DNA from: SVQP01 sp045658965
GTDB lineage: Bacteria > Bacillota > Clostridia > Oscillospirales > CAG-272
Length of the DNA stretch: 36,782 bases
Direction of reading: 5' to 3'
Assembly: GCA_045658965.1 (NCBI GenBank)
Contig: JAZOVZ010000102.1
Coordinates: 1-36,782, forward strand
Under the pieces are notes generated by a model. The model made no database searches. It was not told where the DNA came from and saw only the letters and a program-made list of their open reading frames with translations. Position 1 is the stretch's first letter. Every line of letters starts with the position of its first letter. Shown in pieces: positions 22,230 to 31,376 of the stretch. Made by a program: the position numbers and the translations under genes.

Positions 22230-24854
22230 TTACTTCTTCAGAGCAGCCTGTGCAGCAGCCAGTCTTGCGATCGGAACGCGGAAGGGAGAGCAAGAAACGT
22301 AGTCCAGGCCAAGGGTATGGCAGAACTCTACGGATGTGGGGTCACCACCGTGCTCACCGCAGATACCGATGTGCAGTGCGGAGTTGTTAGCGCGGCCGTC
22401 AACGCAAGCCATCTTCATCAGCTTACCAACACCGGTCTGGTCGAGCTTTGCGAAAGGATCGTTCTCGAAGATCTTGGTGTCATAGTAAGCGGTCAGGAAC
22501 TTACCAGCGTCGTCACGGGAGAAGCCGAAGGTCATCTGGGTCAGGTCGTTAGTACCGAAGCAGAAGAAGTCAGCGTTCTGTGCGATCTCGTCAGCGGTCA
22601 GGCATGCACGAGGAATCTCGATCATGGTACCAACCTCATACTTGAGCTCTACGCCTGCAGCAGCGATTTCAGCGTCAGCAGTTGCGATAACAGCGTTCTT
22701 AACGAACTTGAGCTCCTTAACTTCGCCTACCAGAGGAATCATGATCTCGGGAACCATATCCCAATCGGGATGAGCCTTCTGAACGTTGATTGCAGCGCGG
22801 ATAACTGCCTTGGTCTGCATCTTAGCGATTTCGGGGTAAGTTACAGCCAGACGGCAGCCACGGTGACCCATCATGGGGTTGAACTCGTGCAGACCGGCAA
22901 TGATGGTCTTAATCTGCTCAACGGTCTTGCCCTGGGTGTTAGCCAGCAGAGCGATCTCTTCCTCGGTGGTGGGAACGAACTCGTGCAGAGGGGGATCCAG
23001 GAAACGGATGCACACTCTGGTGCCTTCCATAGCCTCGTAGATCTTCTCGAAGTCGCCCTGCTGATAAGGCAGGATCTTCTCGAGTGCTACTTCGCGCTCC
23101 TCAGCGGTGTCAGAGCAGATCATCTCGCGGAATGCAGCGATTCTGTCTGCCTCGAAGAACATGTGCTCGGTACGGCACAGACCGATACCCTCAGCGCCCA
23201 GCTCGCGAGCCTTCTTAGCGTCTGCGGGAGTATCAGCGTTGGTTCTGACCTTCAGGGTGCGGAACTTGTCAGCCCAGCCCATGATGGTGCCGAAGTTGCC
23301 GGAGATCTCAGCGTCAACAGTCTTGATGATGCCGTCGTAGATCTTACCGGTAGAACCGTCGATAGAAATATAGTCGCCCTCAACGTAGGTCTTGCCTGCG
23401 AGAGTGAACTTCTTGTTCTCTTCGTCCATAGCGATTTCGCCACAACCGGAAACGCAGCACTTACCCATACCACGAGCAACAACTGCTGCGTGAGAGGTCA
23501 TACCGCCACGAACAGTCAGGATACCCTGAGCTGCCTTCATACCGGTGATATCTTCGGGAGAGGTCTCAAGACGAACCAGAACGACCTTCTTGCCGGCATT
23601 GTGCCAAGCCTCAGCGTCCTCTGCGGAGAAGACAACCTGACCGCAAGCAGCACCGGGAGAAGCGCCCAGACCCTTACCAACAGGGTTAGCAGCCTTCAGA
23701 GCCTTAGCGTCGAACTGGGGATGGAGCAGAGTGTCGAGGTTTCTGGGGTCGATCATCTGAACAGCCTCAGCCTCGGTCTTGTGGCCCTCAGCAACCAGAT
23801 CTACAGCGATCTGCAGAGCTGCGGGAGCGGTTCTCTTACCGTTTCTGGTCTGGAGCATGTAGAGCTTACCGTGCTCAACGGTGAACTCCATGTCCTGCAT
23901 ATCGTGGTAGTGGTTCTCGAGGATCTCGCAAACCTTAACGAACTGAGCGTAAGCCTCGGGGAACTTCTCAGCCATCTGAGCGATGGGCATGGGAGTACGA
24001 ACGCCTGCAACTACGTCCTCGCCCTGAGCGTTGGTCAGGAACTCACCCATGAGCTTCTTCTCACCGGTGGAGGGGTCACGGGTAAATGCAACGCCGGTGC
24101 CGCAATCTTCACCCATGTTACCGAATGCCATTGCCTGTACGTTTACTGCAGTACCCCAAGAGTAGGGAATGTCGTTGTCACGTCTGTAAACGTTTGCACG
24201 GGGGTTGTCCCAAGAGCGGAATACTGCCTTAACAGCACCCATGAGCTGCTCCTTGGGGTCGGTGGGGAAGTCAACGCCGATCTTAGCCTTGTACTCAGCC
24301 TTGAACTGCTCAGCCAGTTCCTTGAGGTCCTCAGCGGTCAGCTCAACGTCAAGGGTAACACCCTTCTCTTCCTTCATCTTGTCAATCAGTTCCTCGAAGT
24401 ACTTCTTGCCGACTTCCATAACGACGTCGGAGTACATCTGGATAAATCTTCTGTAGCAGTCGTATGCCCAACGAGCGTTGCCGGACTTCTCTGCCATAAC
24501 CTGTACAACCTGCTCGTTCAGACCAAGGTTGAGGATGGTGTCCATCATACCGGGCATGGATGCGCGTGCACCGGAACGAACGGAAACCAGCAGGGGGTTC
24601 TCAAGGTCACCGAACTTCTTGCCGGTAACTTCTTCCATCTTTACGATGTACTCGTTGATCTCAGCCTGAATGTCGGGGTTGATCTGCTTGCCGTCTTCAT
24701 AGTACTGGGTGCAAGCCTCGGTGGAAATAGTGAAGCCCTGGGGAACGGGAAGACCGATGTGGGTCATCTCTGCAAGGTTAGCGCCCTTACCGCCCAGCAG
24801 CTCACGCATGCTAGCGTTGCCTTCTGTAAACAGGTAGCAATACTTCTTTGCCAT
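22230..24854 (-). CDS. ppdK: Pyruvate, phosphate dikinase
   Basis: A full-length 874-residue enzyme, the same length as the Clostridium symbiosum protein. It interconverts pyruvate, ATP and phosphate with phosphoenolpyruvate, AMP and pyrophosphate, and works in PPi-based glycolysis of anaerobes. The N-terminal ATP-grasp part begins FTEGNASMRELLGGKGANLAEM. The swivelling phosphohistidine domain has GGMTSHAAVVARGMGK (His near 455). The C-terminal PEP/pyruvate barrel has GTNDLTQMTFGFSRDD and the catalytic Cys in GICGEHGGDP (near 831). GGAGGT lies 9 bases before the start. Its codon choice, like that of the pilin gene, is less GC-biased at third positions than its neighbours, which fits high expression. 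It is a single-gene unit. Confidence 0.97.
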   Translation of the reverse strand: MAKKYCYLFTEGNASMRELLGGKGANLAEMTHIGLPVPQGFTISTEACTQYYEDGKQINPDIQAEINEYIVKMEEVTGKKFGDLENPLLVSVRSGARASMPGMMDTILNLGLNEQVVQVMAEKSGNARWAYDCYRRFIQMYSDVVMEVGKKYFEELIDKMKEEKGVTLDVELTAEDLKELAEQFKAEYKAKIGVDFPTDPKEQLMGAVKAVFRSWDNPRANVYRRDNDIPYSWGTAVNVQAMAFGNMGEDCGTGVAFTRDPSTGEKKLMGEFLTNAQGEDVVAGVRTPMPIAQMAEKFPEAYAQFVKVCEILENHYHDMQDMEFTVEHGKLYMLQTRNGKRTAPAALQIAVDLVAEGHKTEAEAVQMIDPRNLDTLLHPQFDAKALKAANPVGKGLGASPGAACGQVVFSAEDAEAWHNAGKKVVLVRLETSPEDITGMKAAQGILTVRGGMTSHAAVVARGMGKCCVSGCGEIAMDEENKKFTLAGKTYVEGDYISIDGSTGKIYDGIIKTVDAEISGNFGTIMGWADKFRTLKVRTNADTPADAKKARELGAEGIGLCRTEHMFFEADRIAAFREMICSDTAEEREVALEKILPYQQGDFEKIYEAMEGTRVCIRFLDPPLHEFVPTTEEEIALLANTQGKTVEQIKTIIAGLHEFNPMMGHRGCRLAVTYPEIAKMQTKAVIRAAINVQKAHPDWDMVPEIMIPLVGEVKELKFVKNAVIATADAEIAAAGVELKYEVGTMIEIPRACLTADEIAQNADFFCFGTNDLTQMTFGFSRDDAGKFLTAYYDTKIFENDPFAKLDQTGVGKLMKMACVDGRANNSALHIGICGEHGGDPTSVEFCHTLGLDYVSCSPFRVPIARLAAAQAALKK

Positions 24855-24901
24855 GTAGGTAATACCTCCATATAATAAAATTTTTTATAAACGTGTTTTT
24901 G

Positions 24902-24943
24902 GCCGCAAAAAGCCATACCGGAACGGCATAACCCTTTTACGGC
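24902..24943 (-). other. Imperfect stem-loop in the ppdK leader
   Basis: GCCG...CGGC ends with paired AAAA/TTTT and inner CCG/CGG stretches form an interrupted stem in the roughly 90-base untranslated leader. It might stabilise or regulate the transcript. It matches no riboswitch class I know. Confidence 0.35.
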
Positions 24944-24950
24944 ATTTTTC

Positions 24951-24979
24951 ATTATAGCATAATTCCCCAAAATGGACAA
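24951..24979 (-). promoter_or_regulatory. Promoter of ppdK
   Basis: On the minus strand TTGTCC (24979-24974), 17 bases, TATAAT (24956-24951). Confidence 0.65.
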
Positions 24980-25051
24980 GTTCTTTCAAATATTTATTCC
25001 TTTTAGATTTGTAAACTTTTTTTGAACGCGGTCACAATGCACAAAAAACCT

Positions 25052-25080
25052 TTGACACGGTGGTGATTTTCGTATATAAT
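25052..25080 (+). promoter_or_regulatory. Consensus promoter of pth
   Basis: TTGACA, 17 bases, TATAAT, a full consensus match, about 75 bases before the chosen start codon. The transcript start falls before the longer open frame's first codon, so position does not exclude it; the ribosome site decides the start. Confidence 0.85.
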
Positions 25081-25155
25081 ATAGGTCAGAAATAAAAAGT
25101 GCAAGGCGAGGGAGTTTTTCTCTCGCTTTATGGTCATTGGAATGAAAGGATCGTT

Positions 25156-25797
25156 ATGAGCAATATTTTTGATATTTTTAAGAAGATCGAGCAAGAAAAG
25201 GTGAGCACGGGGCCTGTGGAGTACCTGATTGTGGGACTTGGCAACCCGGGGCGCGACTATGAGAACACGCGCCACAACGCGGGCTTTTTGTGCATAGATT
25301 ACATTGCCGCAAAGTGCGGCGTACAGATCAACAGAGCCAAGTTTTCGGCTTTGGTGGGTGAAGCGACCATTGGAGGCAAGAAGTGCCTGCTTATCAAGCC
25401 GCAGACCTTTATGAATCTTTCGGGCAGAGCGGTTTTGGAGGCATCGGACTTTTACAAGATCGCGCCCGAGAAGATTTTGGTATTGTCGGACGACGTCAAT
25501 CTGGACGTAGGACGCATGCGCTTGCGTGCCAAGGGCTCTGCGGGCGGTCAGAAGGGACTTGAGAACATTATTTTGCGACTTGGATCGGAGGATTTTCCGA
25601 GACTTCGCATGGGCGTGGGCAAAAAGCCGCACCCCGATTTTGACATGAAGGACTGGGTGCTTTCGGAGTTTAATAAGCAGGAGCAGAAGATGCTGTTCTC
25701 CTGCTTTGAAACGGCGTATGAAGGCATCGTCAAGCTTGTGGGCGGCAAATTCGAGGACGCCCAGATGCAGTGCAATAGCCACACCTACAAAGACTGA
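25156..25797 (+). CDS. pth: Peptidyl-tRNA hydrolase
   Basis: A 213-residue enzyme that frees tRNA from stalled peptidyl-tRNA. GLGNPGRDYENTRHNAGF carries Asn30 and the catalytic His40; TFMNLSG carries Asn86; VLSDDVNLDVGRMRLRAKGSAGGQKG carries the catalytic-site Asp in a DD pair (112-113); RMGVGKKP is the later family motif. A 20-residue N-terminal extension precedes the usual start. GAAAGGA lies 5 bases before ATG 25156; the open frame begins 19 codons earlier without a ribosome site. It is upstream of mfd as in many Bacillota, but here a 461-bp repeat element lies between them. Confidence 0.95.
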   Translation: MSNIFDIFKKIEQEKVSTGPVEYLIVGLGNPGRDYENTRHNAGFLCIDYIAAKCGVQINRAKFSALVGEATIGGKKCLLIKPQTFMNLSGRAVLEASDFYKIAPEKILVLSDDVNLDVGRMRLRAKGSAGGQKGLENIILRLGSEDFPRLRMGVGKKPHPDFDMKDWVLSEFNKQEQKMLFSCFETAYEGIVKLVGGKFEDAQMQCNSHTYKD

Positions 25798-25811
25798 CAA
25801 CCTGACCTCTC

Positions 25812-26272
25812 GAAAGTTTTTACGTCGCTTTTTTCAAAAAGCGACCGGGGCTCTTGGGGCAGAGCCCCAAGTCGCCTCCGCAGAGGCGAAACTTCTCATA
25901 CGCTGTTTTTGGTTCTTTTTGCAGCTCCTTGCTCAAAAAGAACGGAAACAGTTTCCTCATACCCCACCCCAACGGTTAACCAACATCATCGCTTGTAGGG
26001 GAGGATAGTATCCTCCCGCCAGTAAAGGGATCGGGTATCCGTTTGGGTGTCGGCAAACCAAATTCAACGCTGGCGGGAGGATGATATCCTCCCCTACAAA
26101 CGTTTATTCATTACGCTGAACAAATTCTCTCCGTTCTTTCTTTGAGCAAGTAGGCACAAAGAAAGAACCAAAGGAATGCCGTTCAAGAGAGTTTCGCTCG
26201 TTGCGACGAGCGACTCGGGGCTCTGCCCCAAGACCCCGCCGCCTTTTGAAAAAGGCGGGCGAAAACTTTTCA
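25812..26272. repeat. 461-bp palindromic element between pth and mfd
   Basis: This has the same block order as the 762-bp element: GAAAGTTTTT edge, GTTCTTTTTG-type hairpin, TGTAGGGGAGGAT (25994-26022) facing its inverse (26070-26098), a second CTTTCTTTG..CAAAGAAAG hairpin, TTTCGCTCGTTGCGACGAGCGA, and a GCGGGCGAAAACTTTTCA edge. It lacks the 38-bp termini with TTGACA and the 56-bp tandem units. No gene is visible in the 521-bp gap. Confidence 0.8.
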
Positions 26273-26318
26273 TTCTGTAATACTTAACCGAACTGATAAC
26301 TTAACCGAAGGATTGACT

Positions 26319-29300
26319 ATGAGTTTACTGATCGATGCCGTTCGTCAGGACGGCGAATACGGGCAGCTGCTTGCTGCCGTCAAACGCGGTTTTCGCGACA
26401 AGCCCCTCCCCTTACTCGCTAACGGGCTTTGCGAGGGTGCTTCCGATGCCTTTATCACTGCACTTCTGCAGGATACCGCTTCCCTCTCCCCCGCTCTCCC
26501 TCTGATCGTGTGCTCCGAGGAAAAGGAGTGCCTGCGCATCAAAGATATGCTCGCACTCTTCGGCATGCAAGCCGCCTTTTACCCCGTCCGCGATCTCACC
26601 TTCTATAACATCTCCGCCTCGCATGAATACGAGCATGAGCGCATTCGCGTGCTCTCCGGTATTCTTTCGGGGGCTTTTGACGCGGTCATTACCACCCCCG
26701 ACGCCATGCTGGGCTATACCATTCCCGCAGACCGCCTGCTGGACGCCACCCTCACGCTCGACTTTGACACCCGCATTGATCCCGACGACCTTTCCCGCCG
26801 CCTTATAGAAGCGGGATACGCTCGCGTAGACATGGTGGACGGCGCGGGACAGTTTGCACGCCGCGGCGGCATCGTGGATATCTATCCCCCCATGGGCACC
26901 TTTACTGACGAGGACGGCAAAACCGTTGAGGGCGCGCACCCCTTGCGCATTGAGCTGTTTGACGACGAGATCGACCGTATGGTCTTTTTCGACATCGACT
27001 CCCAGCGCACCATCGCATCCATCACCTCTGCCACCATCCCCCCGGCGCGCGAAATTCTGTGCAACGCAGACGCTCGCGCAATCCTTGCCAGAGCCATCAA
27101 AGACAAGCTGCGCACCTGCCGTGACGACGATGCAAGGCAGGTTCTTTCCGCTGAGCTTGCCGCGCTCGGTACAGGTGACGCTGCTGCAAACGGCATTGCC
27201 GAACTGCATTTCATTGACAAATACATTTCCCTGATATACCCCGAAAAGCAGGCTTTGATCGATTATTTCGACCGTAAGCCGCTGATCTTGGTGCGCTCCA
27301 CCTCTGCCGTAAACGACCGCCTCAAGGCTGCCGTGTGGCAGACCAACCAAACCGTGACCGAGCTTGTGGAGTCGGGCACCATTTCGGGCAACTATGCCGA
27401 ATACCACAAGCCCCAGGCGGAATTTGAACGATTCCTCGACACCGGCGTGACCGTGCACGTGGATTCCCTTTCCTACGGCATGTCGGGCAAGCGACTGGGC
27501 GGCATTTACGGCTTCCGTACCCGCCATATGGTCTCCTATGCCGAGAACTTCCAACTGCTTTGCGAGGACTTGACCGGCTACATGCGCGGCGGCTACCGCA
27601 CCGCGATCATGACCGAAAACGAGACCGCCGCCAAAAACCTTGCCGAAATGCTCTCGGAGCACGGCTTTGACGTTGTGGTGGAATCCGCAAAGCGTACGCT
27701 GTCCGCAGCAGATCTCAAAAAAGACGAGGTCACCATCGTGTGGCGCAGCTTCCTGTTCGGCTACGAGCTGATCACGCCCCGCATCGCGCTCCTTTCCACC
27801 AACCCCGACGGCAAAACCGCCACGCTTTCGGTGCAAAACAAGCCCACCCGCAAGAAAAAGCAACGCGAGGGCACGGCTGCCATTCTCTCCTATGCCGACC
27901 TTTCCGAGGGTGATTACGTAGTACACGACACCTACGGTATCGGTATCTACACAGGCATTGAAACGCTGAGCACCTCGGGCGCCAAGCGCGACTATATCGG
28001 CATCAAGTACGCGGGCGCAGATAAGCTCTACATCCCCGTGGAAAAGCTTGACATGGTTTCCAAATACATCGGTGCGCGCGCCGAGGACGGCACGGTCAAG
28101 CTCTCCAAGTTTGGCACCGACGGCTGGCAGAAATCCAAATCCCGCGCCAAAGCCGCAGTCAAGGACATGGCAAAGGAGCTCATCCAGCTCTACGCCCAGC
28201 GCATGCGCGTCAAGGGGCATGCCTTCCCTGCGGACGAGGATTTCCAGCGCGACTTTGAAGCCGCCTTTGCCTACAACGAGACCGACAGCCAGCTGGACGC
28301 TGCCGAGGACATCAAGCGCGACATGGAAAAGCCTGTCCCCATGGATCGCCTGCTCTGCGGTGACGTGGGCTACGGCAAAACCGAGGTAGCCTTCCGCGCC
28401 GCTTACAAAGCCATCATGGGCGGCAAGCAGGTAGCGCTCTTGGTGCCCACCACCATTCTTGCGCTGCAGCATTTCCAGACCGCCACCGCGCGCATGCGCG
28501 CCTTTGGCGTTAACATTGACATGGTCTCCCGTTTCCGCACGCCCAAGCAGCAGGAGCAGATCTTGCGCAGACTTGAGCGCGGCGACCTTGATATGATCAT
28601 CGGCACGCACCGCCTGCTCGGCAAGGACGTGAAATTCAAGGATCTCGGACTGCTCATCGTAGACGAGGAGCAACGCTTTGGCGTGGCGCAAAAGGAAAAG
28701 CTCAAGCAGCTTGCGGGTAACATTGACGTGCTTTCCCTTTCCGCAACCCCCATTCCCCGCACGCTCAACATGGCAATGGGCGGCATCCGCGATATTTCGG
28801 TGCTTGACCAAGCACCCGGCAACCGCTTACCCGTACAGACCTACGTGCTGGAGCACGAGCCGCTCATCATTCTCGAAGCCATTCGCAAGGAGCTGCGCCG
28901 CGGCGGTCAGGTCTTCTACCTGCACAACTTTGTGGAGAGCATTGACAAGGTGGCGGCAGACCTTGCAAAGCAATTGCCCGATGCGCGCATCACGGTTGCG
29001 CACGGCAAAATGGACAAGGATACCTTAGAGGATATCTGGGAAAAGATGATACGCGGTGAGATCGACATTTTGGTCAGCACCACCATCATCGAGACCGGTG
29101 TGGACGTACCCAACGCAAACACCTTGATTGTGGACAACGCGCACAGGCTCGGGCTCTCCCAGCTGCACCAGCTGCGCGGACGTATCGGACGCAGCGCGCG
29201 CCGTGCATACGCATACTTCACCTACCCCGTGGGGCGTGCACTTCCCGAGATCGCGCAAAAGAGGCTGGAAGCCATCCGCGACTACGCCGAATTCGGCGCG

Positions 29301-29909
29301 GGCTTTAAGATCGCCTTGCGCGATATGGAGATCCGCGGTGCGGGCAACCTGCTCGGCGCGGAGCAGCACGGACACCTTGACGCGGTGGGCTACGATATGT
29401 ACATCAAGCTGCTCAAAAGTGCGGTGCTTGAAGAAAAGGGCGAGGTGCAGGAGCAAAAGCCGGAATGCACCGTCTCTTTGAATTACGACGCATACCTGCC
29501 CGAATCCTACGTGCGCTATCCCGGTCAGCGCATGGCGCTTTACAAGCGCATTGCGCTCATTGAGAACGAATACGACCGCGACGACATTGCCGACGAGCTG
29601 CTCGACCGCTACGGAGACCTGCCCGTGCAGGCGGAAAACCTGCTATACGTGGCGCTCATCCGTGCCGAGGGCGCGGCTTGCGATATCCGACAGATCCGTC
29701 AGGACGACAGTACGGTTGCCATTTATCCGGGCAAATTCCGCTATGAGGTCTGGGCTGACCTTTCACGCATGCTGGGCGGCAGACTCAAGATGGTGCTCTC
29801 GGGTGAGCCGCATATGGTGCTCCGCTTAAAGGAAAAAGAGAACGCATTGCGGCTTATTCATAAAATGTTCGTAAAATATACGGAACTTAGCAAACAATCC
29901 GAGGATTGA
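26319..29909 (+). CDS. mfd: Transcription-repair coupling factor Mfd
   Basis: A 1196-residue DNA translocase that removes stalled RNA polymerase and recruits UvrA. Domains in order: UvrB-like N-terminal modules, with the GGIVDIYPP motif near residue 187; the CarD-like RNA-polymerase-interaction domain beginning EGDYVVHDTYGIGIYTG near 529; the RecG-like motor with Walker A GDVGYGKTEVAF near 680 and Walker B DEEQRFGV near 780; SATPIPRTLNMA; and the C-terminal TRCF domain. I start at ATG 26319, with AAGGA 7 bases before. No good promoter is seen in the upstream gap, which is occupied by the repeat element. The length is normal for the family. Confidence 0.97.
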   Translation: MSLLIDAVRQDGEYGQLLAAVKRGFRDKPLPLLANGLCEGASDAFITALLQDTASLSPALPLIVCSEEKECLRIKDMLALFGMQAAFYPVRDLTFYNISASHEYEHERIRVLSGILSGAFDAVITTPDAMLGYTIPADRLLDATLTLDFDTRIDPDDLSRRLIEAGYARVDMVDGAGQFARRGGIVDIYPPMGTFTDEDGKTVEGAHPLRIELFDDEIDRMVFFDIDSQRTIASITSATIPPAREILCNADARAILARAIKDKLRTCRDDDARQVLSAELAALGTGDAAANGIAELHFIDKYISLIYPEKQALIDYFDRKPLILVRSTSAVNDRLKAAVWQTNQTVTELVESGTISGNYAEYHKPQAEFERFLDTGVTVHVDSLSYGMSGKRLGGIYGFRTRHMVSYAENFQLLCEDLTGYMRGGYRTAIMTENETAAKNLAEMLSEHGFDVVVESAKRTLSAADLKKDEVTIVWRSFLFGYELITPRIALLSTNPDGKTATLSVQNKPTRKKKQREGTAAILSYADLSEGDYVVHDTYGIGIYTGIETLSTSGAKRDYIGIKYAGADKLYIPVEKLDMVSKYIGARAEDGTVKLSKFGTDGWQKSKSRAKAAVKDMAKELIQLYAQRMRVKGHAFPADEDFQRDFEAAFAYNETDSQLDAAEDIKRDMEKPVPMDRLLCGDVGYGKTEVAFRAAYKAIMGGKQVALLVPTTILALQHFQTATARMRAFGVNIDMVSRFRTPKQQEQILRRLERGDLDMIIGTHRLLGKDVKFKDLGLLIVDEEQRFGVAQKEKLKQLAGNIDVLSLSATPIPRTLNMAMGGIRDISVLDQAPGNRLPVQTYVLEHEPLIILEAIRKELRRGGQVFYLHNFVESIDKVAADLAKQLPDARITVAHGKMDKDTLEDIWEKMIRGEIDILVSTTIIETGVDVPNANTLIVDNAHRLGLSQLHQLRGRIGRSARRAYAYFTYPVGRALPEIAQKRLEAIRDYAEFGAGFKIALRDMEIRGAGNLLGAEQHGHLDAVGYDMYIKLLKSAVLEEKGEVQEQKPECTVSLNYDAYLPESYVRYPGQRMALYKRIALIENEYDRDDIADELLDRYGDLPVQAENLLYVALIRAEGAACDIRQIRQDDSTVAIYPGKFRYEVWADLSRMLGGRLKMVLSGEPHMVLRLKEKENALRLIHKMFVKYTELSKQSED

Positions 29910-29915
29910 ATGCTG

Positions 29916-29921
29916 TATAAT
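29916..29921 (+). promoter_or_regulatory. Possible -10 box of the foldase-like lipoprotein gene
   Basis: A perfect TATAAT lies 35 bases before the start codon, just past the mfd stop. No acceptable -35 box is seen at normal spacing, so the gene may depend on mfd read-through. Confidence 0.35.
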
Positions 29922-29955
29922 GTAAAGTAGTAATAAAAAGCAAAGGAATACATTT

Positions 29956-31272
29956 ATGAAACGTTTTACAGTCAAAATACTTGTGCTGCTCCTGGCGCTT
30001 GCGCTGTGCCTGCCCCTGCTGGTGGGCTGCTCGGGCAAGAACGGCAAAACGCTGATCGAAATGGAAGGCGTCAAGGTATCGGTCAATACCTACGAGCTGC
30101 TGCTCTCCCGTATGAAGGGCGCGCTTGCAAGATCCGAAGGCCTTGCCATTGAAAAGGACGACTTCTGGGCCACCGTGGTGGACAGCGACAACACCACCTA
30201 CGAGGAATATTTGCGCGAGGCGATCCTTGAGAACGCCAAGACCTACGCAGTCGGCGTATACCTCTTTGACGAGGTGTACGGACTGACGCTGCCCAAGGAA
30301 GCCGTTGAAGCCATTGACATTGAGCTTGAAGACTTTGTGGAATACGACGGTGACGGCTCCAAGGCTGCTTTCAACGGGGTGCTTGCCGAGTTTGGCGTCA
30401 ATTACAACATCCTGCGCGAAACCTATATCATGGAAGCCAAGATCGATGCACTCAAGGTGCACCTGTACGGCGCGGATGCATCCAAGATCGCAGACAACGT
30501 CAAGGACGAATACTGCACCGAGCATTTCGTGCGCTTCAAGCAGGTCTTCCTTGCCTCCTACTACTACGTTTGCGAGACCGATGAAAACGGCGACGACATC
30601 TACTACACCGACAACTCGCTTGGCAACAAGGTCGTCTGCTACGATACCGAAAACGGCAAGACCAAGACCGACAAGGACGGCAACGTCATCAAGGATAAGG
30701 ACGGCTACGAGGTCTACTTTACCGAGGACGGCAAGATCGCTTACGATAAGGAAAAAGGTAAAACTGCCTTTGTGTTTGACAAGGACGGTCAGCCCGTGGT
30801 CGGTGACTACACCAAGGAAGAGCTGGTCGAGATCAAGAAGGAGGCAAACACCATTCTCTCCAAGGTCCCCGCAGGCGAATACGGTGCCTTTGAGATCTTT
30901 ATGGAGCAGAGAGGCGAGGACGAGGACGCACAGACCTACGAAAACGGCTACTACCTTTACAATGATCCGAGCAATTACGCATCTTACCCCTACCTGGAAA
31001 GCATTGTGGACGCACTTGGTGACATGGAGGTGGGCGAGACCGCGCTGGTGGAATCCGATTACGGCTACCACGTGATCATGAAATACCCCGTGGAAAAGGG
31101 TGCTTATGCGGACGAGGAAAACGAGGACTGGTTCGAGGGCTTTGAGGCAGGGCTGGTCGAGGATCTGTTCATGAAGCTTTGTAAGGAGCACATGGACAAG
31201 GTCACGGTCAACGAGGATATCCTTGCCACCGTTCCCTCCATGAAAGAGATCGGAAAGAATTATTATTATTAA
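29956..31272 (+). CDS. Foldase-like lipoprotein (SurA/PrsA type)
   Basis: A 438-residue lipoprotein: signal peptide with lipobox LLVGC (Cys25), then a SurA_N-like helical part (about 35-200) with EYLREAILENAK and LRETYIMEAKIDALK. In the middle (about 225-300) is a repetitive Lys/Asp-rich stretch (DKDGNVIKDKDGYEV). Near 355-395 a parvulin-like piece appears (LGDMEVGETALVESDYGYHVIMKYP), matching the end of rotamase domains. Such proteins help fold exported proteins outside the membrane. A peptidylprolyl-isomerase-type gene directly after mfd is a common clostridial order, which supports the call. The full catalytic domain is not clear, so isomerase activity is uncertain. AAAGGAA precedes the start. 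Confidence 0.78.
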   Translation: MKRFTVKILVLLLALALCLPLLVGCSGKNGKTLIEMEGVKVSVNTYELLLSRMKGALARSEGLAIEKDDFWATVVDSDNTTYEEYLREAILENAKTYAVGVYLFDEVYGLTLPKEAVEAIDIELEDFVEYDGDGSKAAFNGVLAEFGVNYNILRETYIMEAKIDALKVHLYGADASKIADNVKDEYCTEHFVRFKQVFLASYYYVCETDENGDDIYYTDNSLGNKVVCYDTENGKTKTDKDGNVIKDKDGYEVYFTEDGKIAYDKEKGKTAFVFDKDGQPVVGDYTKEELVEIKKEANTILSKVPAGEYGAFEIFMEQRGEDEDAQTYENGYYLYNDPSNYASYPYLESIVDALGDMEVGETALVESDYGYHVIMKYPVEKGAYADEENEDWFEGFEAGLVEDLFMKLCKEHMDKVTVNEDILATVPSMKEIGKNYYY

Positions 31273-31273
31273 G

Positions 31274-31367
31274 CACGGCAGGAGCAAGCCCCTGCCCTAC
31301 CCCATTCATGACGGATTAAACACGGCAGGAGCAAGCCCCTGCCCCACACCCACTCATTACGGAAAGG
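31274..31367. repeat. Two tandem 47-bp units with hairpins
   Basis: Units begin CACGGCAGGAGCAAGCCCCT at 31274 and 31321. Each contains a GGCAGG..CCTGCC hairpin. They fill the gap between the two lipoprotein genes and contain the upstream part of the second gene's ribosome site. Confidence 0.85.
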
Positions 31368-31376
31368 ACGTTACTT

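Noticed and set aside
22317..24875. 852-residue open frame antisense to ppdK
   Set aside because: It mirrors ppdK codon by codon, has no ribosome site and no recognisable domain; codon bias keeps stops out of this antisense frame.
26412..28811. 799-residue open frame antisense to mfd
   Set aside because: Same artefact: mfd is unmistakable on the plus strand and the antisense product is low-complexity Gly/His/Val-rich.
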